64,000 bases of DNA from Luidia sarsii (GCA_949987565.1 OX465111.1:646001-710000), one strand, 5' to 3'. Shown: positions 35,406-46,754, counted from the first letter of the stretch. Notes: generated by a model from the sequence alone, not told the origin. Made by a program: numbers and translations.

Positions 35406-36070
35406 ACTTGAGCAAGGCATGGCAGTGTCCTACGTGTGACATTTATTTATTTTGACCCAGTCCTGTGCTTAGAGCTAATGTGAATGTCTGAATTCTAATC
35501 AAGAGGTTTTTCTTTTGTCTGACTTATCGGAAAGAAAAAAAAAGGACCTGAAGTTTGATCCAAGGAAGACCTTCTGGAAAGACGGAATCATTCTGTCTTT
35601 GAGAAAGGTCCTGCTAGGATAGAAACGTCTGGCCCTGTACTTGTTTAAGATTTTCATTTTGGTAATTTTTAGTCAATAAGCAGTTTGCAACATTCTTGTA
35701 GGTTTTTCTAAAGAGTAATTTCCTCTGGATTTTACTGGCGTAAAAAGGGATATTAATTGGATGGATTTTACCATAGAGTCACATAAAAAAATCACTTGAT
35801 TTTGTATTAATTGTCCAGTTAGAAATTATTTTAAACATGAAACAGTCGTACATACCCGCAATGTTTTCTATACATAAGTGTATTATAGTTATGACCTGCA
35901 GCCCCTAAAATTTGCATTCATAAAACAGCCGTAGGATAATTTTCACGTGACTCTAGTCTGGTTCTGTCTCACGTCGGTTACGTGCGCTAGGCGTGAGTCA
36001 TATGAACCGGAACCCAGTCTCCCTTCATATACACGCAACACATAGGAGCCTGGCTGCATTACTAATCAAA
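35406..36070. other. Spacer between ASS1 and V-ATPase G, with a repeat copy
   Basis: Short intergenic spacer. It holds a GTCAGG-family fold-back half at about 35575-35700 and, closer to the ATG, the presumed promoter and 5' UTR of the V-ATPase G gene. No TATA box is obvious. Confidence 0.6.
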
Positions 36071-38930
36071 ATGGCAGCACAGACACCAGGAATTCAGCAG
36101 CTACTGCAGGCTGAGAAAAAGGCCGCGGAAAGGGTTTCTGAGGCCAGAAAACGTGAGTAAATGTGACCTGGTTATAGAGGGGATATTAACAGAGACTTTG
36201 GTGTATGGGTTGGCGAAGGTTTTTCCCAGTAAGGGCGGTAATTGAGGGTGTAATGGTCGGGGTTTCTCAGGAGTAAAATTAAATGTCGTCTGTTTATTGT
36301 GCAGTAGGTATAGGGCCGACATCGTTGATATACTGTACCGTGTACGTGTTGGCCGCGCCCCCTATTTTTAGAAATTGTTTCTTAATGGTATTTTGCGGGT
36401 ATGGTCTTTACAGATAAATATCAGACACTTTGCAAAAGAAGACAGGCTTTGAATTACTGATTAATCATATGCATGATATTGACTTGTAATCTTTTAGGCT
36501 TTACTCTAGTAAGAAATGACTAGAAAAATTTAGTGAGTAGTGAAGTATTGTGAGTGACTTGTAATGCAATGAATTAATCACTTTCAAAGTTAGTTGTGGT
36601 AACCGTAACCCTCATCCTCCCGAAGGTCGGAGACCTGAGGGTTACGGGAACATATGTACAAGATTATAGCGAGGTTTTTGTTTTTACCCTTTTAAAAATC
36701 GCCACACACAATCTAAGGACATGCACTTGATCCCAAATGTATACTGAATGTGATCAGATAACTCAAAACATCGTGGGTAAAATACTTTTCCGAAAATACA
36801 TTTGGGATACATTTGGGATCAAGTGCATGTCCTTAGATTGTGTGTGGCGATTTTTAAAAGGGTGGAAAAAGGGGGCGATCGGGACAGTGGTGTTTCCAAA
36901 ATGGTAAAAACAAAAACCTCGCTATAATCTTGTACATATGTTCCCGTAACCCTCAGGTCTCCGACCTTCGGGAGGATGAGGGTTACGGTTACCGCAACTA
37001 TTTCAAAGTAAGTTACAACTTCAACTTATGCTGCAACTTGTTGGTGTAGCATATAATAAACATAGTGAGACAAAAGAGCTGCAAACAAAACTGTAACCAA
37101 TTACAGTTAAACATGAAAATTACTTTCAAAGCAGTAACTGTTTTACAACTACAACTTAGGGCTACACCGCTACAGTTGCCGTAGTAATCCTCTGTCTGAC
37201 TAACACTGCTATCTCCACACGCCTGACCAATAGATATAGGGACATCATTGGTTTTCCTTCCTCTTGCTTCGGTGCATTTCCGCAGGGAAAAACAAGAGGT
37301 TAAAGCAGGCTAAGGAGGAAGCACAGGCAGAGATTGAGAAATACCGTCGCCAGAGAGAGGAGAGATTCCAGGAGACTCAGGCCAATGTGAGTGAAAAAGA
37401 CAGTAGGGTTAACACTCCCACAGAGCACTAACCTAAAACAAGACAAAACCAAATGTTGAAAAATGGCAAAATGGCACTTTGCCTTTGAGAATGGTCCTGC
37501 TAGGATCAAAATGTCAAGCCCTCTAACTTTTGAGATTGATGTATTGCAGGTCATTTTAGTCATTTGAGTCATTTGCATTTTGCAACAGTTTTTTGTATTT
37601 ACTTCATGTTGAAAAAATGGCAAAGAAAACTGACTGGTCCGGAAGTTGACCCCGAGACCTCTGGTTTTGCGTACCAGCGCTCTTACCATCTGAGCTATCC
37701 AGCCCTTAGATGGTGGCCTTCCCTAATAGTCAACTAGTCTTTGGCACACCAGTGCTCTTACCATCTGAGCTATCCAGCCCTTAGATGGTGGCCTTCCCTA
37801 ATAGTCAACTAGTCTTTGGCACACCAGTGCTCTTACCATCTGAGCTATCCAGCCCTTAGATGGTGGCCTTCCCTAATAGTCAACTAATCTTTGGCACACT
37901 AGCGCTCTTACCATCTGAGCTATCCAGCCCTTAGATGGTGGCCTTCCCTAATAGTCAACTAGTCTTTGGCACACCAGTGCTCTTACCATCTGAGCTATCC
38001 AGCCCTTAGATGGTGGCCTTCACAAATAGTCAACTACTCTTTGGCACACCAGTGCTCTTACCATCTGAGCTATCCAGCCCTTAGATGGTGGCCTTCCCTA
38101 ATAGTCAACTAGTCTTTGGCACACCAGTGCTCTTACCATCTGAGCTGTCGAGCCCTTAGATGGCGGCCTTCCCTAATAGTCAACTAGTCTTTGGCACACC
38201 AGTGCTCTTACCATCTGAGCTATCCAGCCCTTAGATGGTGGCCTTCACAAATAGTCAACTACTCTTTGGCACACCAGTGCTCTTACCATCTGAGCTATCC
38301 AGCCCTTAGATGGTGGCCTTCCCTAATAGTCAACTAGTCTTTGGCAGACCAGTGCTCTTACCATCTGAGCTATCCAGCCCTTAGACAGTGGCCTTCCCTA
38401 ATAGTCAACTAGTCTTTGGCACACCAGTGCTCTTACCATCTGAGCTATCCAGCCCTTACATGGTGGCCTTCCCTAATAGTCAACTAGTCTTTGGCACACC
38501 AGTGCTCTTACCATCTGAGCTATCCAGCCCTTAGATGGTGGCCTTCCCTAATAGTCAACTAGTCTTTGGCATACCAGTGCTCTTACCATCTGAGCTATCC
38601 AGCCCTTACATGGTGGCCTTCCCTAATAGTCAACTAGTCTTTGGCACACCAGTGCTCTTACCTCAGTCCTCAGTACCTGGGCTCCAAGGGGGACCAAACC
38701 TCTAAGTTATGATCTAGCTCTGCCATTACCCTGTCCTGTCTTCCTGTTGCCCCTGTCCTCAGTACCTGGGTTCCAAGGGGGACCAAGCCAAGGAGGTGGA
38801 GGAGCAGACACGGCGCAAGATCAGCGAGATGGACATCCGTATCTCCAAGAACAAGGAGCGGGTCCTGTCTGAGCTCTTTGAGCTCATCTTTGACATCAAG
38901 CCGGAGCTGCACCAGAACGTGCGTCTATAA
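36071..38930 (+). CDS. ATP6V1G1: V-type proton ATPase subunit G (3 coding exons, complete)
   Basis: Subunit G (yeast Vma10) pairs with subunit E to form the peripheral stalks that hold V1 against Vo in the vacuolar/endosomal proton pump. Exons are 36071-36152, 37286-37386 and 38763-38930, all GT-AG, joining through a split CGG codon and then in phase 0. The product is 116 residues (human G1 is 118). The N-terminal GIQQLLQAEKKAAERVSEAR segment is nearly identical to vertebrate G1, then comes KRLKQAKEEAQAEIEKYR and a charged coiled-coil C-terminus ending NVRL. The start is fixed by this conserved N-terminus. Intron 1 holds a 410-bp fold-back element, and intron 2 a 75-bp tandem array plus a duplicated fragment of the exon 3 acceptor. 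Invertebrates usually have one G gene, so the symbol denotes the family rather than a specific vertebrate paralogue. Confidence 0.96.
36591..37000. mobile_element. 410-bp fold-back element with 9-bp target duplication in V-ATPase G intron 1
   Basis: Inverted termini of about 95 bp start TAGTTG-T/C-GGTAACCGTAACC. A second inner inverted repeat carries CTAAGGACATGCACTTGATC. Flanked by TTTCAAAGT at 36582-36590 and 37001-37009. Confidence 0.9.
37625..38660 (-). repeat. 75-bp A-box tandem array, about 13 copies (V-ATPase G intron 2)
   Basis: Minus-oriented SINE end (AACTTCCGGACCAGTC, 37625-37670), then about 13 units of 75 bp, each with GAGCTATCCAGCCCTTAGA. Units with CACAAATAGTCAACTACTC recur 225 bp apart, a three-unit period. 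It ends abruptly at the duplicated exon fragment. Confidence 0.9.
38664..38700 (+). pseudogene. Duplicated fragment of V-ATPase G exon 3 with its acceptor
   Basis: The sequence CCTCAG followed by TACCTGGGCTCCAAGGGGGA (38669-38688) nearly repeats the true acceptor and exon 3 start at 38757-38782. After about nine codons the copy diverges and reaches a TGA (about 38707), so using it would truncate the protein. It touches the end of the 75-bp tandem array. Confidence 0.75.
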
Positions 38931-40740
38931 GGAGGCAGAGGGCTGGAGGGTGAGAGGGGACGAGGTTCTGCATTCAAACCTGCTCTAAGACTGGCCTTTA
39001 GAAGCCCACCACTGCACACAATCCTGTGACGGATCTTGTTTAGATCCATCCAAGCACACATTCCTAGTATCTGAGGATGTCCTTCAGGAAGGGTTAGTGC
39101 AGAGAGAAATGCTTGAAAGCTTGATAACCCTGCGTGCATGAATCAATTAGTCTCAATACACACAGCCTTATTGTGGCTGGCGGGTCTGACAATAATGCAC
39201 ACTCACTGAAATGGGTTTGAAGTCATTTGTTGGAGAGGAAATATTGGCCCGGTTCCTTGCAGCACGGCAGACGTGCAGGTTTGAATGTGTGAACCCAACG
39301 GGGCAAATATTATTGAAGTATGTATCTTAAAAAAAACAAATTATAAAGAATATAATATTGCAACATCTATGTCACATTTGTATACATATACGTGGTTGGT
39401 TGGTTTATTCGTCTTGTGCTGTAATACTTGGTATAGGAAGGAGAAGGGAGGTAGAACACCACATAAAAGCAATGAACTAATATTCCGTTGAATATGTTAG
39501 TCTTAAATTCCTCGGCAAACCTGTGCAAGATGTTGATGGAATGCAAGCTCAGTTAGCAGACCTTCCCATGTAATGTTGTGAGTCTGAGGTAACAACTGAT
39601 GACTTGCTTAATGAGTGAGTTATGTGTGCGATGGAAGTGCTAGATTGATGTTCAGTAAGTCAAAAACCTGGCTGGGAATGGGTCTGAAGCACTGTAGTAC
39701 TTGAACATTGGAACAAACTGACTTTGACCCTCGTTGGAGGAAAATGCTGAGGTGGTCCATCAAAGCAGTGAGGTCACCTGACACTTTAATATGCAGGGGG
39801 ACGTTAGTCTTTTCTCATCAGTGCCTCTTACCCATGGGTACAGCAGAGTAACCTATCCCTCAGTCTAGTATTAAAGTACAGCAGATTCCTGGACCACAGA
39901 TGCATCTAGGTTTACAAATATGCATTTCTAAAATCTCTTACAAAGTCATGTTTGCCATTTCTAGTCATTCAAAGATTCTGTTTCCTCCCCCCCCCAAAAA
40001 AAAATCAAAGTACTAAATAGAGAGATTTGTGAGGACTTATTATGAGTGGAATACTGTACATGTGAAATGATTGTCCATATTAATCACATGCTTTGTAAAT
40101 GTCTTTTTAGTGAAGCTGGCATTTTAGGCAATTGGGCATTCTTTGATTCTCATTTGTTTTCATATACAGCTCAGTTTTGTTTCTTTTTCTCTTCCATTTA
40201 TCATAATTTAACTTATTTCTTTTATTGTAGAGCCTATGAGCACTCCCAAATCTCGGTCACATTTGCCTAATTGTGTGCCAAGGTTATCCTCTTCGATTGC
40301 TTGCTTGTGAAATCCCTTTAGAGTAGAATAATGTTTAATCATCATTTCTTAGATTTGGAATATTATGGGTGGTCTAACTTTAACATTCTGGTTTAGATTT
40401 GTGTGTGGGGGAGAAAGGGAATTTTACCTCAAGTTTACCATTGTTGGTACAATATTGAATTGTAGTGCGTATTGCGAATTGCATATTGTAGTGCGTATTG
40501 CGTATTGCAATGTTGTATTGCACATTTTTAATCTGCTGTCTCCAACTATGGAGGATTTCCTTGGACTGTGGGACTCATGTAGGGTGACGTATTGAGTAAG
40601 CGTGTACATCAATTGGAGGGACTAGCCAAGTGTTTAACAGTATCTGTCTGTAAAAACCCATAATATTCCTGTACTTTCATCTGTGTTCTGCCAATTCTGA
40701 AGGTGTGATCACAATAAAGACATTGACATGTGGAGAATGT
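38931..40740 (+). other. V-ATPase G 3' UTR
   Basis: About 1.8 kb of AT-rich sequence with no coding potential, ending at AATAAA (40713-40718) followed by a GT-rich stretch. Confidence 0.6.
40713..40718 (+). terminator. Polyadenylation signal of V-ATPase G
   Basis: AATAAA followed within 40 bp by a GT-rich element (TTTTATTGTGTTGTTA). Confidence 0.65.
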
Positions 40741-40854
40741 TTTATTGTGTTGTTATTTTCTTGATGGTAACGAGCCAGTATTTTCCCCCTTATAGCTGTT
40801 AGCTCTCTATCATCATCATCTTCAGTTTCCTAGCGTCTTTTTTATGGTCTTTAT

Positions 40855-42095
40855 ATAGCGCCCTCTACGTTGGAGCTGTATTTTTTTATCTAGCGCCCTC
40901 TACGTTAGAGCTATATGTTTTTGTATACAGCGCCCTCTACGTTACAGCTGTTATGGGCTTTTTTTATATAGCGCCCTCTACGTTTCTACCTATTATGGGA
41001 TTTTTTTATATAGCGCCCTCTACGTTAGAGCTCCGTGTTTGTTGTTTAATATAGCGCCCTCTACGCTAGCTCATATGCACATGTGCATAAGCGCACATGT
41101 ACATGTGCACATGTGCAAATGTGCACATGCACATGTGCACATGTACACATGTGCACATGTGTACATGGGCACATGTGTACATGTGCACATACACATGTGC
41201 ATATGTACACATGTGCACATGTACACATGTACACATGTACACATGTGCACATGTACACATGTACACATGTGTACATGTACACATGTACACATGTGCACAT
41301 GTACATATGTACACATGTGCACATGCACATGTACACATGTACACATGTGCACATGCACATGCACATGTACACATGTGCACATGTGTACATGGGCACATGT
41401 GTACATGTGCACATACACATGTGCATATGTACACATGTGCACATGTGCACATGTACATGTGCACATGTACACATGTGCACATGTACACATGTACACATGT
41501 GCACATGTACACTTGTACACATGTGTACATGTACACATGTACACATGTGCACATGTACACATGTACACATGTGCACATGTGCACATGTACACATGTACAC
41601 ATGTGCACATGTGCACATGGGCACATGTTTACATGTGTATATGTGCACATGTGCACATGCGTACATGTGTTCATGTGTACACGTGTACATGTGTACATAT
41701 GCACATGTGTATGTGCACATGTGTACATGTTTACATGTGTATATTATGTGCACATGTGTACTGTGTACATGTGCACATGTGTACATATGTACATGTGTAT
41801 GTGCACATGTGTACATATGTATGTGCACATGTGTACATGTGTACATGTGTACATATGCACATATGTACATGTGTATTGTACATGTGCATGTACATAATGC
41901 ATGTACAATAACATGTACAATAACATGTACACACGTACGTAAACTACAGCGCGCCCTCTACGTTATAGCTGTATATTTTTTTTTTATATATAGCGCCATC
42001 TACGTTAGAGCTGCAAAAAAAATCTCAATGTAGCGCCCTCTACGTTATAGCTCCCATGTTTGTCTTCTTATATAGCGCCCTCTACGGCATCTCAT
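40855..42095. repeat. GCGCCCTCTACG repeat block (about 10 units of ~40 bp)
   Basis: Units of TATAGCGCCCTCTACGTTAG then AGCT and T-rich filler at about 40858, 40892, 40930, 40972, 41012, 41053, 41950, 41991, 42034 and 42074. The alternating array sits between the sixth and seventh. Confidence 0.85.
41073..41940. repeat. Alternating purine-pyrimidine ACATGT array
   Basis: About 870 bp built from ACATGTGC, ACATGTAC and ACATGTGT, almost strictly alternating purine and pyrimidine and largely self-complementary. All frames of both strands lack stops over long stretches, so the long open frames here are meaningless. Confidence 0.95.
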
Positions 42096-42104
42096 GCAGG
42101 TAAA

Positions 42105-42173
42105 AGATGGCAGCCCCCATGACGGCATGAGATTGATTCTCGATCGTTTTTATAATTTAACTGCCAGTGACGA
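42105..42173 (+). other. Possible non-coding first exon of TRUB2
   Basis: A donor-like GACGAG|GTAAGG ends at 42173, downstream of a short ATG-containing segment that soon stops. It could splice to the acceptor at 43080. It lies between repeat blocks and has no independent support. Confidence 0.2.
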
Positions 42174-42221
42174 GGTAAGGCTAGGGCTAGTCCGATTAAC
42201 TTAACCAGTATTTAAATTTGT

Positions 42222-42900
42222 GATTCTCACTCAATCTAAAAATTGGTTCATGGGACGGTTTCACGGGTGTTTTCGTGGTAAAATCTGCCCTGTTTCGACT
42301 ACCCATCGATGCATGGAGGGACTACCCGACTGAATTCCCCAGATTTACCCCCGAAAACACCCGTATCACTGTCCACGTTCCCACTTTTGGATTCAGTGAG
42401 AATCACATATTTTAATACTGGTCATTTGCTTTACTCACGTTTTGGGGAAAAGGAGAAACTTCCCCACAGTTGATCGAGAAGCGGAGAAGATTTTCTCCCG
42501 TCCGACGAGCCAAAAGGCGGCCATCTTTGATTTCAAATTGAAACGGTATACACGCAAATCGATGACGTTTTGACAGGTCCGTGTGTGCAGTAGGTCTGTT
42601 TTAACAGCGCACACGCACAGACCCACACAGACCTGTCAAAACGTCATCGATTTGCGTGTATACCGTTTCAATTTGAAAAATCAAAGATGGCCGTCTTTGT
42701 GCTCATCGGACGAGAGAGAATCTTCTCGATCAACTGAGTGGAAATTGTTCCTTTTCCCCCAAACGTGAGTAAAACAAATGACCAGTATGGCAGTACTGAA
42801 ATCTGTGATTCTCACTGAATCCAAAAGTGGGCGTGTAGGACGGTGATACGGTTGTTATGGGGAGTAAATTGGGGGATTTTGGTCGGGTAGACGAAACATT
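42222..42900. repeat. Nested fold-back repeats upstream of TRUB2
   Basis: Hairpin 1 (about 42222-42410) is bounded by GTGATTCTCACTCAATC and GATTCAGTGAGAATCAC. Hairpin 2 (about 42417-42788) is bounded by TACTGGTCATTTG and CAAATGACCAGTA, with inner arms TGACGTTTTGACAGGTC. A third partial arm (42798-42900) repeats GTGATTCTCACTGAATCC. Confidence 0.8.
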
Positions 42901-43092
42901 TTAGAGGTACTTAGTATACTACTACAAGTACTAGTACTAGTTGAGTAGTAGTAGTACTACTACTAGTGTTGGGTCCAAGTTACTCGGACTATGGTCCACC
43001 TATGAACTAATTGCATTTTTTTGTGGGGGTAGGAACAAATCTAAGCCCAGCATAACCTGCCGTCTTTGTTGTTGGTTGACAGTCTCAGTGCG

Positions 43093-45835
43093 ATGAATCT
43101 TCCCGCCACCACGTCACCTCAGCTGGCCTGGAAGGCTTGGAGGAACCTGCACGGCTTCTTTGCCGTCTACAAGCCCGCTGGTCTGCCGGCGGAACATGTC
43201 AAGCAAATGATACAGACGGCCCTACTAGAAGGTAAGCAAGCAATGGTCACCAAGATAATTGGGTGAGTCTAATATGGCAACCCAGAATTTGCCAGTAGAT
43301 GAGTTGTGATAGATGAATTTGTGATAGTTGTATCTTTCCATCGATAGATTTGAACAAGTTGCCGTCACGCCCTCAGAGGAGTTTGGTGAAGTTGGTGAAG
43401 GACGTAGCTCGGGTGGAGGAGAACCCAGGGGCACTGACTGCCGTCCAGGTACCCAGCTATGCCGACCATCCACTGGTACGTGGGCCTCTCTACACGGCCA
43501 TCAAGGTGGCCGTGGTGTCCAGTGGGGTGGACGCCAAGATGTCAGGCGTCATGGGTGCGTAGAATCAGCCGTCTTATTAATTTTTTTATACATTTTTAGT
43601 CAAACAAACCAAGGAAAAACTGACTGGGAACTTTTTGAACAATAATGGATAATTTTTTAAATTAAACAATTTTATTTATTCATTTGCTCAAAACAAGGCT
43701 GTAAAGCCACTCAAGGTTAAGGGCTAAGGAAGGCTGGAGGAGATAGCTACCGACATTCCTCTTATAAAGGGCCAGATCATACGAGGGTGGGAAACATGGA
43801 AGGGAATTCCTGAGAAAGGCAGACCGTTGGGAAGAGGCTGTTCTGATACCTGCCTGCCCATCGCACATCAGCCTCAGACTGCGTATTAAGTCACTTGTAG
43901 TTAGCGTCAATCCTCTGAAAATCGTTCATTATTTTACCCGGATGGATGTTGGTAGAAGCCCCCCCTGGTTTGGCATTGTGCTCGCTGCTGGGGTACGCTT
44001 CTTGGAGATTTCACCGGTGATCTGTGCGCTTTCTCTTCCATGCTGCTAGTGATGGCCGTCAAGCAGGGTACCAGGGAGATAGACCCCTACCGCGCAGCGA
44101 GAATGCCCAGGACCTACGCCGTTAGAGGGCGCTTTGGCATCGCCACGGATACCCACGACGACCAGGGAAAGATCTGGCAGAAATCCAAATACCGTACGTG
44201 CGTTTTAACTTACATGTGGTCATTGATGTCCTTAAGCAGTTTGCAGCATTTTTGTTTCATTTGAAAATTGCAAGACGTTACTGGTGTGATATTTTGATCT
44301 TAGCTGTACCTTCATTAAAGGTCTACGAGAAATTGCTTGCTAGGATCCTACTCGACAACTTTGTAAAGTTTGCAAATAGCAGGTGAATGTAGTCAGTAGG
44401 CTAGTGGTCAGTCAGCTGTTTGTACCATTCTTAGATCACTCAACTGAGGGTTGTCCGTGTTGAATTCTAGATCATGTAACAAGGGAGAAGTTTGACCGTG
44501 TGATTTCTAACCTGCAGAGAAGCCACCAGAAAGTCATGATCAGGTGAGTGAACGATTCTAGACCCTTACTTATGACCAAGTGTTAAGATGGCTCTGTTAA
44601 TCTAACTGAAGAATAACGACTTAAGCCGTGTTCGCACCGGAATTTGTTTTACCGAGACCGTGGGTAACATTCCAATGGGTAAATCTTACCGGCGTTCGCA
44701 CTTTGATTATCGACGTGGGTAGATAACTGCAAGGTCTCTCTCCCCCATCTCCCCAGCAATGCCGGTGTAGAATTGCAGAGTCAGGAGGCATATGAGCTGG
44801 CCGTGCGCAGTCAGCTCCGGCCATTTGGCAGCGACCTACCGCCACTCATCCTCAACATGAGGTGCCTGGAGTTTGACCCGCCTGACTTCCAGCTGGGTAG
44901 GTGCCCCCTGTATGATAACCAAGCCAGCAAAGTCATTCTCAACTGGTGTGCGATGACGCCATGTAACGCATCTCTTTTGATGACTGTGGTTCAACATTCC
45001 GGGTATTGTGTACCTGTCGTCAGGAGACTGTAGTTCACACTACCCAAAACGTTGAGTTACCGGCTCTTTTCAGAGCCACATGCTTGTTCTCAAAAGAGGT
45101 GTGACATGGTGTCACTGCAAACCTTCCGCTTGGTACTTCCAACATGCAAACCTTTGAGGCTTATCCAAAAATTTTCCCCCCAAACCCCAGGAAAAGAGGA
45201 CTTTAAGTCCCGCTACATGTTTTAAAGGAAATTGAAAAATGGCAAAGAAAACATTGACTGGACTGGGCTTTGAACATGAGACCTCTGGTTTTGCATACCA
45301 GTGCTCTTCCCATCTGAGCTATCCAGCCCCTTAGATGGTGGCCTTCCCTAATAGTCAACTAGTCCTAGGCGGGGTGGGGTGCCAGTCAGAAGCAATTCAA
45401 CCATTAACTCCTGGGATGACATCCCCTGTTTTCAATTAGATGCAAATTTGGAGGTCCTGACGCGAAGTGGTCAAGCGTCTCTGTAAAAATGTTGCCCCAG
45501 TTCGAAAATGGAGTCTAATCATTGCCCCCCACCCCTCAAAAATAAAAAAAATTACAATTTTTTCTCGACGACCAGAAATGGAATGCATCAAGGAGAATGC
45601 CCAGTACCTACGCAAGACGGTGCATGAGCTGGCGCAGGAGCTGCGGACGTGCGCGGTGGCCACTCACGTGCGACGGACGCAGGACGGCCCCTTCAGCCTG
45701 GACCAGTCCCTCCTCCGCAGCCGCTGGACCCTGCCGGACATTGCCCAGGCCCTGCAGGCGAGTGGGCCGCTGGTGCGGGGGTCCGTGGCCAAGGTCAGGG
45801 CTGAGACAGAGGCCGCACTGACGGAGGCCAGGTGA
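43093..45835 (+). CDS. TRUB2: TRUB2-like mitochondrial pseudouridine synthase (6 coding exons, complete)
   Basis: TruB-family enzyme converting uridine to pseudouridine; human TRUB2 acts in mitochondria. Exons are 43093-43231, 43348-43554, 44050-44193, 44471-44543, 44757-44896 and 45576-45835, all GT-AG, giving 320 residues plus TGA (human is 331). Landmarks are NLHGFFAVYKPAGL at 18-31, HPLVRGP at 87-93, the catalytic loop GVDAKMSGVMVM with the expected catalytic Asp at residue 108, HVTREKFDRV, LQSQEAYELAVR and HELAQELRT-C-AV-x-THVRRT. The start is the only Met before the homologous region. An acceptor (TTGACAG, exon from 43081) just upstream hints at a 5' UTR intron. The N-terminus is short and has no obvious strong targeting helix. 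The last intron contains the best copy of the histone-stem-loop fold-back, and the 3' UTR carries another fold-back element. Confidence 0.95.
44935..45165. repeat. Histone-stem-loop fold-back element, best copy (TRUB2 intron 5)
   Basis: Exact GGCTCTTTTCAGAGCC at 45062-45077 followed by ACATG. Arms at about 44948-44990 and 45075-45145 are inverted copies of each other, sharing GACACCATGT and CTCTTTTGA. The right end holds AAACCTTCCGCTTGGTACTT. Confidence 0.85.
45235..45450 (-). repeat. tRNA-like SINE copy (TRUB2 intron 5)
   Basis: Minus orientation, with AAAACATTGACTGGACTGGG, CCATCTGAGCTATCCAGCC and the upstream arm. Confidence 0.75.
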
Positions 45836-45879
45836 CACCAGCGGGAATCAAATCACACGGCCAAGATGGACCCTGGGCA

Positions 45880-46085
45880 GACCAAAATTTGCTCAAGCAC
45901 AAAAAGGCACGATTCATAGGATCAGCTTGCCAACACAAACTTCCCTTTTGTTTCATGCTAAGTAAAGAAGAGTGGAATACAAGTCATAAGCAATTGACAG
46001 CACATCGCAGTGTGGTGTGAAATCCTGTTTACACAAGGGAGGCTTTTAATGCTTAGCAGATTTCCACGCTTAAGCGGCTCTGTGT
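45880..46085. repeat. CTTAAGCGG fold-back family copy in the TRUB2 3' UTR
   Basis: Starts about 50 bp after the TRUB2 stop. Contains TTTGTTTCATGCTAAGTAAA, ACATCGCAGTGTGG and CACGCTTAAGCGGCTCT. Confidence 0.75.
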
Positions 46086-46104
46086 GCCCTGAACTTTAGT
46101 GAAG

Positions 46105-46245
46105 GTCCCAAAGCCTTGTGATGCATTCTAACTCAACTCACCATGGATAGGCCTTTGTAAGTTCTGATAGTTCATATGGTTTCCATGCATCGCTCATTGT
46201 TGTGGGATTGAATGCAAGTTAGAATGAGTTCAATATAATTGATGA
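46105..46245. repeat. ATGCATCGTAA fold-back family copy, diverged
   Basis: Shares GTGATGCATTCTAACTCAAC and TTCATATGGTTTCCATGCATC with the other copies. Confidence 0.6.
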
Positions 46246-46748
46246 CTGTGCTCTAACCTTTTTCTGCGCTTTGCAAGTTTTGTACATGAACTCTCTGCAT
46301 GCATGTGCATTAATCTGGTCTATGACATTTTGCAGGATTTTTTGTTTCATTCATCAGTGAGAAAACAGGCCATTTATCAAGTCGTGTCTCATCTGAAGTA
46401 ACCAAATCGGATGCTGTGAATCGATATTTCGTTGGTATTTTCTCGAGCTGGCAAATCATTGACGAACATTTCCTAAAAACACACCTCAAGACAAATCGGT
46501 ATCACTCCATAGTCAACCTCAGCCTCCATTGTTCAACTTTGCAGAGCACCCTGCCACAAAAACAAAGAAACAAGTTTTCAAAAATGTTACAAGATTTCAA
46601 AGCGCTATTTCTAAAAATGCCTAATTTGCATGGGATGGATTTGCCGGTTTGTGAAAATGCTGATGATTTCAGCGTCATTTTTCTAAACTGCAAGCTCATC
46701 AGTGAGAAGTTCACACCATGCTTGTATTACTTGTACATGATATAGAAA

Positions 46749-46754
46749 ATTAAA
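46749..46754 (+). terminator. Possible polyadenylation signal of TRUB2
   Basis: ATTAAA about 0.9 kb after the TRUB2 stop, followed by GT-rich sequence. No AATAAA lies closer. Confidence 0.35.

Noticed and set aside
41039..42033. Several long His/Cys/Thr/Met open frames on both strands
   Set aside because: All arise from the alternating ACATGT array, which lacks stop codons in every frame.
45062..45077. 3' end of a replication-dependent histone gene
   Set aside because: No histone coding sequence precedes it, and the flanks belong to a dispersed repeat within TRUB2 intron 5.
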